Positions 1 to 5,992 of a stretch of 7,097 nucleotides of DNA are shown piece after piece; within the stretch, counting starts at the first letter, position 1, and each line of letters begins with the position of its first letter. Where the stretch lies: positions 1 to 7,097 of the forward strand of contig JAICMB010000168.1 in assembly GCA_025929455.1 (NCBI GenBank), in the 5' to 3' direction. Under the pieces are notes generated by a model. The model was given only the letters and a program-made list of their open reading frames with translations. It did not search any database and was not told the origin of the DNA. Made by a program: the position numbers and the translations under genes. The DNA comes from Bryobacteraceae bacterium (GTDB taxonomy: Bacteria; Acidobacteriota; Terriglobia; Bryobacterales; Bryobacteraceae).

Positions 1-757
1 GCAGAAACTCGAAGGCCGAGCCATGAAACTGATTCGTGCCGGACTTAGTTACGACGCTCACGACCGCTCCCGTCGCGTTGGCGTACTCCGCACTAAAGTT
101 ATTCGTTTGTATGCCAAACTCCTCGACCGCGTCCGGGTTGGGGAACTCACCGCTGTAGTTCTGGTATGAGTTTACGTTCGTCGCGCCGTCGAGCAGGAAG
201 TTAACGCCGGTGTTGCGGCTGCCGTTCACGACAAACGCGTTTCCGACGACGCCCGCGGACGATACGGTCTGGAGGACACCCGCCTGTATCGTCAATAGCT
301 GTGTGATATCGCGTCCGTTCAGAGGAAGGTCGACGATGCGCTGATGGTCGACAACGCGATTGATGGTCCCACTCTGCGTATCGATGAGCGGCGCCACCGC
401 CGTCACGGCCACCTCCTGTGCAACCGCACCAACGCTGAGCGTCACATCGATGGCGGCGTTATCGCCGACCGCCAGCGTAACGCCGGAATGATTTACCGCA
501 CTGAAGCCTTCTTTGGAAACGTTGACGTCGTAGTGACCGGGCGGCAACAGTGGAACCGTGTAGTATCCATCCGCATTCGAAGCGACAGTCCGTACCGTGC
601 CCGTATTCACTTCCGTTGCAGTGATCTTCGCATCCGGCACGCGGGCGCCGGTGGCATCGGAAATGGTCCCGACGATCTGTGCCGTCTGTCCCCAGGCAGC
701 CATAGCCATCATCATCAGAAATAGAAACCAAAAGACACTTCGCTGTGCCGTTCGCAT
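1..757 (-). CDS. TonB-dependent receptor-like protein with carboxypeptidase-regulatory-like N-terminal domain (partial, 3' end outside window)
   Basis: Reading the minus strand from ATG at 757 gives 252 uninterrupted codons to the window edge. Residues 1-23 form a signal peptide: Arg-containing n-region, a hydrophobic core rich in Phe, Leu and Met, and a small-residue end near AAWGQ. Residues 27-109 look like a carboxypeptidase-regulatory-like beta-sandwich (VGTISDATGARVPDAKI, then NADGYYTVPLLPPGHYDV). From about 115 a plug-like region follows with DLPLNGRD at 143-150, LLDGATN at 188-194 and VVTKSGTNQFHGS at 235-247. These are hallmarks of the large Oar-like/TonB-dependent receptor family of Acidobacteriota, normally around 1,000 residues or more, so the missing part should be the outer-membrane barrel. 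No classical TonB box is obvious. The likely role is outer-membrane binding or uptake, ligand unknown. A good ribosome binding site precedes the start, and the hydrolase gene lies 41 bp upstream on the same strand. Confidence 0.93.
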   Translation of the reverse strand, partial: MRTAQRSVFWFLFLMMMAMAAWGQTAQIVGTISDATGARVPDAKITATEVNTGTVRTVASNADGYYTVPLLPPGHYDVNVSKEGFSAVNHSGVTLAVGDNAAIDVTLSVGAVAQEVAVTAVAPLIDTQSGTINRVVDHQRIVDLPLNGRDITQLLTIQAGVLQTVSSAGVVGNAFVVNGSRNTGVNFLLDGATNVNSYQNYSGEFPNPDAVEEFGIQTNNFSAEYANATGAVVSVVTKSGTNQFHGSAFEFL

Positions 758-766
758 GTGAGTCAA

Positions 767-775
767 CCTCTCCTC
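767..775 (-). promoter_or_regulatory. Shine-Dalgarno sequence of the receptor gene
   Basis: On the minus strand the purine run GAGGAGAGG ends 9 bases before the ATG at 757. It is a strong match to the 16S anti-Shine-Dalgarno sequence and fixes the start of the receptor gene. It lies inside the 41-bp gap after the hydrolase stop codon. I see no terminator-like hairpin in that gap, which fits co-transcription of the two genes. Confidence 0.75.
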
Positions 776-798
776 GTAATCTTCAGTCGAGCGGATTT

Positions 799-2931
799 TC
801 AGGACGCAAGCGCACCTAAAGTGGCAGTATCCCAAGCTGCTTCCGCAGTCACTTCCACATTGCCCCCCTTGGAGTACGCAGCCTTGACGGCATCAACCGG
901 AACCGTCTGACCAGCCGCGTTTACGACGCCCGCCAGCATGACGCGCTTCGGGCCGGGCAGTTCCGTCAAATCGGTGTGGCGGAGTATGCCCGGAATGAAA
1001 TTCACGAACGGATGTGTGTAGGATTCCGTCTCGACGATGTTGCGGAAGGACAATAATCCCTCGGAAAGATACAGGGCGGCGAAATTGGAATCGAGCCCGG
1101 CGGCCAACTGTGCCGGTACCGTCATCTTGTCCCGGGCGGCGACAACGATCGGAGTATTCCCAACGCCCTGGTGATGACGAAATGCCTCAAGCGCCGCCAG
1201 TATATCGGTGACGCGCTGTCCCAGCAGGGGCTTTCCCAAAATCAGCGATCCCCAGGCCCACTCCTCTTCACGGTTGTGGGATGCCGCGTGGTGCGCCGCG
1301 CCGCGCCCCATTTCCGGCGTCAAGTCGCCCACTCCGCGCAGATCCGGAACGCACACGATGTGCCCGTCGCCGGCCAGTCTTTGATACAGGCCTCCCTCGT
1401 GCCAGCCAGCGCCGTTGCGGCCATTGGGCTCAATCAACAGCAGCGCCGATTTAACAGCAGCGCCGGCCGCGGGTCGAAATACCCAGGCCGGCAGCCAGAC
1501 GTGCGGCCCGGACGGAATCTCCACCGCTTCGATACGGCATTCCTCGGACGGGACTTGTTTCAGAACGCGAGCGGCCAGACGCGCCGGCGGCATCTCCGCC
1601 CCAAGGAGCGTTTTCAAGTCTTCCGGCTTCCGCGTCGCCGGCATCGCCGCGCGCGTCAGAGAGAAGGGAGTCTCGCCGGAGAACGACCGCACCGTATTTC
1701 CCGACGGACACACCCAGAGCGTAGAGTCTTCTTCCAGCTTGGTCGGCGGCTCGACCTCGACCGGAGTGTTCTCACCCTTCAGCCAGCGTGCGAACCAGCG
1801 GTAGACCAGCAATCGCGTGTCGTACGAAAGTCCATGAGGAAGCGGAGTCCCGCCCCAGCCAATGCGGTCTTCATGCCCGAGCACCGCGTAAACCTTTCGC
1901 AGCTTTTTAAACTCCTCCCAACCGCTCGAGATATAGCTCGGCGAGTAAGTCCCGAAGAAATCCCGGTCACTCACGCTGACGAATAGCGGCTTCGGAGCCA
2001 ATGGATACAGCAGGTCCCAACGGTCGAAGCCGAGTGTGCCGGACTCGGGGAAATCCTGCTCCGCATCGTCGGTCGAACCCGGCGCGATGTAGTTCGCGCA
2101 CGCGACGTTCTCGGTGATGCCGCTGCAAACCACAGCCGCGGATATGCGGTCATCGACCGCGGACAGAAACATGGTCGTCGTACCGCCGCCGGATTGCCCC
2201 GTGGCACCGATGCGTTTAGGATCGACCATCGGATGTGACGCCAGCACGTCCAGACTCCGCATTGCGTCCCACACTTGCATGCGCGTAGCGCTGTGACCCA
2301 CGAGCAGCATCTGCCGACCGGCTTGCGAATGTTCGCTCGTCGGCGAACGCAACCGCGAGTGGGTTCCTGGGGCGTCCGGGTAATAGATCCGCTCGCCTTG
2401 ACCCATCGGGTCGAAGCCGAGCACCAGGTAGCCCAATTGCGCCAAGCCCTGACAGCACCGCTGATACGTCGCCCCGGCCTTGCCATTCGCCGTGTGCCCC
2501 ATCTGAAACAGCACGCCCGGGAACGGCGGCCGGTGCGATTTGGGGATGTAGAGGTTTGCCGGGACGTGGAGATTCGGCTGCGTTTCGTAGAGCAGTTTCT
2601 CAACGCGGTAGTGCTCTCGTTCAAATCCACCGACCGTCCGAACGTGAAGCGGCGTGCGTTCCGGCTGCCCGCCGATGATATTCCAGAACGTTTCCCGCGC
2701 CCACTGCTGCCGCCGCCGCACGGCGGCGTGCGTAGTGAGCGCCGCAATCTGCCGGTTTCGTTGTTGATATGCACGTGCGGCAAGTGCATCCAGCACATCC
2801 GGCAGGCACCGAAAATATTCGCGATACGCAACGCCGGGGTACGACGGGGAGGGAGTTACAGCCGGCGCGGCTCGCAATTGAAGAAGAGGCGGAAGAATCG
2901 AACAAGCACCGAGCAATTGGCGGCGGGTCAT
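799..2931 (-). CDS. Tat-exported two-lobed alpha/beta hydrolase, acetyl-xylan-esterase-like
   Basis: This is a complete 710-residue protein. It opens with a probable twin-arginine signal (TRRQLLG at 2-8, short hydrophobic stretch, A-P-A at 22-24), so it should act in the periplasm or outside the cell. The first lobe, about 80-390, is an alpha/beta hydrolase: GHTANGK near 145-151 probably lies by the oxyanion hole, DPMGQGER is at 174-181, the nucleophile elbow GQSGGG at 245-250 puts the nucleophile at Ser247, Asp322 or Asp324 in SDRDFF is the probable acid, and His366 in LPHGLS the probable base. The second lobe, about 465-680, repeats the fold (EPNGRNG, DLRGVGD at 530-536), but the elbow position reads AARDKMT with no Ser. 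The architecture resembles Abhydrolase_7/acetyl xylan esterase relatives, so a carbohydrate or other ester is the likely substrate; this part is inference. The gene is probably in an operon with the downstream receptor. The start has no clear Shine-Dalgarno sequence, but the Tat signal directly after this ATG supports it. Confidence 0.9.
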   Translation of the reverse strand: MTRRQLLGACSILPPLLQLRAAPAVTPSPSYPGVAYREYFRCLPDVLDALAARAYQQRNRQIAALTTHAAVRRRQQWARETFWNIIGGQPERTPLHVRTVGGFEREHYRVEKLLYETQPNLHVPANLYIPKSHRPPFPGVLFQMGHTANGKAGATYQRCCQGLAQLGYLVLGFDPMGQGERIYYPDAPGTHSRLRSPTSEHSQAGRQMLLVGHSATRMQVWDAMRSLDVLASHPMVDPKRIGATGQSGGGTTTMFLSAVDDRISAAVVCSGITENVACANYIAPGSTDDAEQDFPESGTLGFDRWDLLYPLAPKPLFVSVSDRDFFGTYSPSYISSGWEEFKKLRKVYAVLGHEDRIGWGGTPLPHGLSYDTRLLVYRWFARWLKGENTPVEVEPPTKLEEDSTLWVCPSGNTVRSFSGETPFSLTRAAMPATRKPEDLKTLLGAEMPPARLAARVLKQVPSEECRIEAVEIPSGPHVWLPAWVFRPAAGAAVKSALLLIEPNGRNGAGWHEGGLYQRLAGDGHIVCVPDLRGVGDLTPEMGRGAAHHAASHNREEEWAWGSLILGKPLLGQRVTDILAALEAFRHHQGVGNTPIVVAARDKMTVPAQLAAGLDSNFAALYLSEGLLSFRNIVETESYTHPFVNFIPGILRHTDLTELPGPKRVMLAGVVNAAGQTVPVDAVKAAYSKGGNVEVTAEAAWDTATLGALAS
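2711..2728. repeat. 8-bp perfect inverted repeat in the hydrolase coding region
   Basis: CGCCGCCG and CGGCGGCG are exact reverse complements around a 2-base centre. They fall in the early part of the hydrolase gene, where the minus strand encodes A-V-R-R-R near residues 70-74. In RNA the innermost pairs would have to open to make a loop. It is most simply a by-product of GC-rich Ala/Arg codons, although it could form a stable hairpin early in the message. Confidence 0.4.
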
Positions 2932-2939
2932 GGTTTTTC

Positions 2940-2969
2940 ACTTTACATTTCTTTACGTGCTCCGGTCAA
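2940..2969 (-). promoter_or_regulatory. Candidate sigma70-type promoter for the hydrolase gene
   Basis: On the minus strand TTGACC (2964-2969, five of six to the -35 consensus) is followed after 18 bases by TAAAGT (2940-2945, four of six to the -10 consensus). Initiation about 7 bases further on would fall at or next to the ATG at 2931 and give an almost leaderless message, which would fit the lack of a Shine-Dalgarno sequence there. The match is modest. An AT-rich stretch at 3023-3030 is an alternative -10 that would give a leader of roughly 80-90 bases. Confidence 0.25.
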
Positions 2970-3218
2970 CCCGTTTACACGGCCGCAGGACGTGTTGCCG
3001 TCCGTTTTCAATGACTTTGCCCTATATAAATCTGCACGCTTAAAAGGGAAAACGAAAGAAATCGCGCGATTTTCGCAGTTTACTCGCCGGCTTTCAGTTT
3101 CCGGACCGGCCAACTAAAGCAGCCGATTAATATTGTGATTCGACGCTATCGTGGTGCTCGGTCCGCAGCCATGCTTCTCAGGGCCTCTACCTCTTTGCGA
3201 TGTGGTAGCGGCGGCGCC

Positions 3219-3224
3219 AGGGTG
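3219..3224 (+). promoter_or_regulatory. Shine-Dalgarno-like site deciding the kinase start
   Basis: AGGGTG begins 13 bases before the ATG at 3232, leaving about 9 bases between AGGG and the start. The alternative in-frame GTG at 3151 has no purine-rich site before it. This, together with the usual short lead-in before the kinase glycine loop, favours 3232. Confidence 0.5.
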
Positions 3225-3231
3225 CTGTAAA

Positions 3232-5985
3232 ATGTCTACGCGCAAGGAGCGCACGGCCACGCTCGCAGGTCAGACCGTATCGCATTACCGGGTTCTCGGC
3301 ACGCTGGGCCACGGCGGTATGGGTGTGGTCTACAAGGCCGAAGATACCCGGCTGGGCCGCTTCGTCGCACTCAAGTTCCTGGCCGATGATCCGCTGCCCG
3401 ATCCCCAAACGCGCGAGCGGTTTTACCGTGAAGCTCGCACCGCCTCCGCCCTCGATCATCCGCACATCTGCACTATCTACGAAATCGGCGAACACGACGG
3501 ACATCCATTCATCGCCATGCAGTACCTGGAAGGCGAAACGTTGAAGCAACGCATTGGAGGCAAACCGCTCGAACCCGCGCAGTTGCTTGAACTCGCCGTC
3601 CAAATTGCCGGCGCGCTCGACGCGGCGGAACATAAGGGCATTGTTCATCGCGATATCAAGCCAGCAAACATCTTCATCACTCGCGAGGGTGTGGCCGTGG
3701 TGCTGGACTTCGGTTTAGCGAAGTGGACCGCGGCGGCCGCCGCACAATCCGGATGCCGTGCGGATGCTACCGCGGCCCCCACCGCGACTGTTGCGATAGA
3801 TGATTTGACCAGCCCCGGCATGACGGTCGGCACCGTCGCGTACATGTCGCCGGAACAGACGCGCGGGGAAGAGTTGGATGCACGCAGCGATCTGTTCAGC
3901 TTCGGCGCCGTGCTCTATGAAATGGCGACTGGCTGTCAGGCGTTTCGCGGAAACACGCCGGCAGCGGTCTCCGCCGCCATTCTCTACGAAACGGTCACGC
4001 CTGCCCGCCGCGTCAATCCGCATCTGCCGGAGCGCCTCGAAGAGATTATCGATAAAGCTCTTGAAAAGGATCGCGAGTTGCGGTATCAGCACGCCGCAGA
4101 GTTGCGTGCGGACCTCAAACGCGTTCAACGCGACATCAACTCGGGCGCCCTGGCCCGCACTGCAGTTTCCGCGCCCGCAACCCACAAGAAATCGCGAATT
4201 GCCGCAGCCGTGGCTGTTGCATGCGCGCTCTGCGCCGGCGTGGGATACGGCGCCTATTCACTTCTGAACCGCACGCGCCCGCCTGAGTTCCGCGATTACA
4301 CCATGCGTCAAATCACCGCGAGCGGCACCGCAACGCGAAGCGCGATATCCCCAGACGGCAATTTCATCGTGAGCGCGGAAGCCCAGAACGGCTTGCAGAG
4401 TCTCTGGCTGCGCAATGTCGCCACGCATAGCGACACTGAGATTGCGGCGCCGTCGCCGACCGTCTACGGAGCACTGGACTTTTCTCCTGATGGCAACTAC
4501 ATATACGTTTGCAAGTCCGCGGGCTCGCCGCAGGTCGACCTGTTTCGAATGCCGGTGCTCGGCGGCCCGCCGCAGCGCATCGTACAGAACATCAATAGCG
4601 GCCTCGCGTTTGCGCCCGGCGGCAAGCAGATCGCCTATCTTCGGACCAATGAGCCGTCCCCAGGGAAGTGGAGTTTGCTCGTCGCCAATTCGGATGGCAG
4701 CGGCGAGCGCGCACTATTGAGTGACTTCGGCCCCAACCGGCCCGACGATAACACCTGGCCGCCCGACGCTGTTCTAAGCTGGTCGCCGGATGGCGCTCGC
4801 ATCGCCTTAGGCGTCGCGCACACGGGCAGCGGCGAAGAGATCGACCTCGTCGATCGAGAAAGCTGGCGCCGGACCATCTTTCTTCGCATGGACGACAAGC
4901 TGATCCGCTCGTTGGCGTGGTTTCCCGATGGCCGAGGTCTTCTCGTGAATTACGCGCTTAAAAGTGCGATACATTCCTGGATGATCGGATCGATCTCGTT
5001 CCCGGGAGGCGAGTTTCACGCCATCACCAACGATACGAGCTCGTACCGGGCGCACGGCATGTCATCCGATGGCAGATTTGTAACGGCAGTGCAGTCGAGG
5101 CTCACGCGGCAGCTTTACATCCTTCCGGGCAGCGGGTTTCAGCACTCCACACCGTCGCCTTTGCCTCTGCGGATTCATGACTTCGGCACGTTCAGTTGGG
5201 ACACAGACGGGAAGCTTTTCATATCCGGGGACGGCAAGCTGTCGCGAACCCTGGCGGACGGCAGTTCCGAAATGGCTCTGCTGAATTTTCCAGGTCCGCT
5301 GCAGGTACGAGCGCCGGTACCGTGCGATGGCGGGCGCAAGATAGTGTTCGAGTGGGATTATCGCAACGGATCTCGAACCGTGAATGTCTGGCGCGCGGAC
5401 GCCGACGGCTCCAATTTGACGCAACTGACGACGGGCCCCGATGGAGAAGACCCGGTGTGTGCGCCCAACGGCAAATGGGTTTATTACGTCGACTACACCA
5501 AACCGCAACCCATGCGCGCTTCTCTGGACGGCGGCCCGTCGGAACCCGTGCCCGGAAGCGCCGTCGCCGGCGGCTACTATTCTTTTGGCAACATTGCGCT
5601 GTCTCCGCGCGGCGACAGGCTGGTTTACCTGGCGATGGTTAAGCCCGCGGGAACCAATGCAGGACGGCTGAAGGCTGCGATTGTGAATCTGGCCGCGGGC
5701 GCGGGCGCTACTCCGCAACTGGTGGACGTAGACCAGCACATCTCCTACCCGCCCCAATTCACGCCCGATGCGAAAGCCATCGCTTATCCGATCGCTTCCA
5801 ACAGCGGTGACAACATTTGGGTGCAGCCACTCGACGGCAGCCCGCGGCGGCGAATCACGAATTTTCCCTCCGACATGACCCGTGTGTTTTACTGGTCGCC
5901 GGACGGGAAAACGCTAGGCATCCTGCGCTCGCGGCTGACGTCGGATGTCGTTCTGTTGCGTGAATCAGCGATCTCATCGCAATGA
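3232..5985 (+). CDS. Transmembrane Ser/Thr protein kinase with C-terminal PD40 beta-propeller sensor
   Basis: Started at ATG 3232 this is 917 residues. Residues 18-300 form a Hanks-type kinase with every key motif: glycine loop GHGGMG (26-31), Lys48 in VALKFL, Glu67, HRDIKPAN (139-146, catalytic Asp141), DFG (159-161), TVAYMSPE (201-208) and [10 protein letters not shown] (216-225). It should therefore phosphorylate Ser/Thr using ATP. The activation segment carries an Ala/Thr-rich stretch at about 165-190. One membrane segment lies at about 322-345, preceded by basic HKKSR. Residues 370-900 hold about twelve PD40/TolB-like repeats (SPDG-type turns), enough for two six-bladed propellers, predicted outside the cytoplasm. 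The design resembles PknB/StkP receptor kinases but with a propeller in place of PASTA repeats, and is common in Acidobacteriota. Substrate and ligand are unknown. The gene is divergent from the hydrolase and ends 7 bp from the convergent fumarase stop. An in-frame GTG at 3151 would add 27 residues but lacks a ribosome binding site. Confidence 0.93.
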   Translation: MSTRKERTATLAGQTVSHYRVLGTLGHGGMGVVYKAEDTRLGRFVALKFLADDPLPDPQTRERFYREARTASALDHPHICTIYEIGEHDGHPFIAMQYLEGETLKQRIGGKPLEPAQLLELAVQIAGALDAAEHKGIVHRDIKPANIFITREGVAVVLDFGLAKWTAAAAAQSGCRADATAAPTATVAIDDLTSPGMTVGTVAYMSPEQTRGEELDARSDLFSFGAVLYEMATGCQAFRGNTPAAVSAAILYETVTPARRVNPHLPERLEEIIDKALEKDRELRYQHAAELRADLKRVQRDINSGALARTAVSAPATHKKSRIAAAVAVACALCAGVGYGAYSLLNRTRPPEFRDYTMRQITASGTATRSAISPDGNFIVSAEAQNGLQSLWLRNVATHSDTEIAAPSPTVYGALDFSPDGNYIYVCKSAGSPQVDLFRMPVLGGPPQRIVQNINSGLAFAPGGKQIAYLRTNEPSPGKWSLLVANSDGSGERALLSDFGPNRPDDNTWPPDAVLSWSPDGARIALGVAHTGSGEEIDLVDRESWRRTIFLRMDDKLIRSLAWFPDGRGLLVNYALKSAIHSWMIGSISFPGGEFHAITNDTSSYRAHGMSSDGRFVTAVQSRLTRQLYILPGSGFQHSTPSPLPLRIHDFGTFSWDTDGKLFISGDGKLSRTLADGSSEMALLNFPGPLQVRAPVPCDGGRKIVFEWDYRNGSRTVNVWRADADGSNLTQLTTGPDGEDPVCAPNGKWVYYVDYTKPQPMRASLDGGPSEPVPGSAVAGGYYSFGNIALSPRGDRLVYLAMVKPAGTNAGRLKAAIVNLAAGAGATPQLVDVDQHISYPPQFTPDAKAIAYPIASNSGDNIWVQPLDGSPRRRITNFPSDMTRVFYWSPDGKTLGILRSRLTSDVVLLRESAISSQ
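4195..4266 (+). other. Transmembrane segment of the kinase
   Basis: This encodes residues about 322-345, a hydrophobic run rich in Ala, Val, Gly and Leu that starts just after the basic group HKKSR. The positive side before the segment puts the kinase in the cytoplasm and the propeller outside. It is the only clear membrane segment in the protein. Confidence 0.8.
4342..5925 (+). repeat. Array of about twelve PD40/TolB-like propeller repeats in the kinase
   Basis: Repeat turns, counted from ATG 3232, occur near residues 373 (SPDGNF), 418 (SPDGNY), 461 (APGGKQ), 518 (SPDGAR), 564 (FPDGRG), 611 (SSDGRF), 657 (DTDGKL), 697 (PCDGGR), 744 (APNGKW), 791 (SPRGDR), 844 (TPDAKA) and 889 (SPDGKT). Most are followed by a short hydrophobic strand such as FIVSA or IAYL. 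Spacing is about 40-57 residues, as expected for propeller blades. The motifs are most degenerate between about 600 and 700, which may mark the junction between two propellers. Such domains usually bind proteins, peptides or glycans. Confidence 0.78.
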
Positions 5986-5992
5986 CTTCATG

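Larger units (their letters stand above)
2932..3231. other. Divergent intergenic region between the hydrolase and kinase genes
   Basis: These 300 bp separate two outward-facing genes and must contain start signals for both. The section around 3001-3140 is visibly richer in A and T than the flanking genes, with the run CCTATATAAAT at 3021-3031 and AATATT at 3129-3134. A short inverted repeat, GCCGG at 3086-3090 and CCGGC at 3106-3110, lies in the middle. I see no tRNA, no convincing small gene, no riboswitch-like structure and no strong operator. On the plus strand no -35/-10 pair with normal spacing stands out, so the kinase promoter is not identified. Confidence 0.6.

Noticed and set aside
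344..731. Open frames on the plus strand (344-724) and minus strand (459-731) at the left end.
   Set aside because: Both overlap the receptor gene, which reads continuously in another minus-strand frame with clear family motifs; their products are Arg/His/Gly-rich with no recognisable domain.
2902..2931. Possible lipoprotein signal in the hydrolase (LGAC at residues 7-10).
   Set aside because: The hydrophobic stretch before Cys10 is too short for a lipoprotein signal, and position -2 is Gly. The Arg pair and later A-P-A site fit Tat export better.
3086..3110. Inverted repeat GCCGG/CCGGC in the intergenic region as a terminator or operator.
   Set aside because: The arms are only 5 bp with a 15-base loop and no T-run; this is expected by chance in GC-rich DNA.
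2275..3117. A 280-codon plus-strand open frame running from the hydrolase gene into the intergenic region.
   Set aside because: Most of it is antisense to the conserved hydrolase, the product is Arg-rich without domains, and GC-rich DNA commonly leaves such frames open. The same applies to 1171-1986 plus and 1971-2831 minus.
3228..3233. TAAAAT overlapping the kinase ATG, which resembles a -10 element.
   Set aside because: A transcript from it would begin downstream of the start codon, and the next in-frame Met is inside the glycine loop. No -35 lies at the right distance.
5062..5757. A 231-codon minus-strand open frame inside the kinase gene, and smaller ones at 3187-3648 and 3715-4185.
   Set aside because: They are antisense to propeller and kinase codons with clear motifs, and their translations show no recognisable family.
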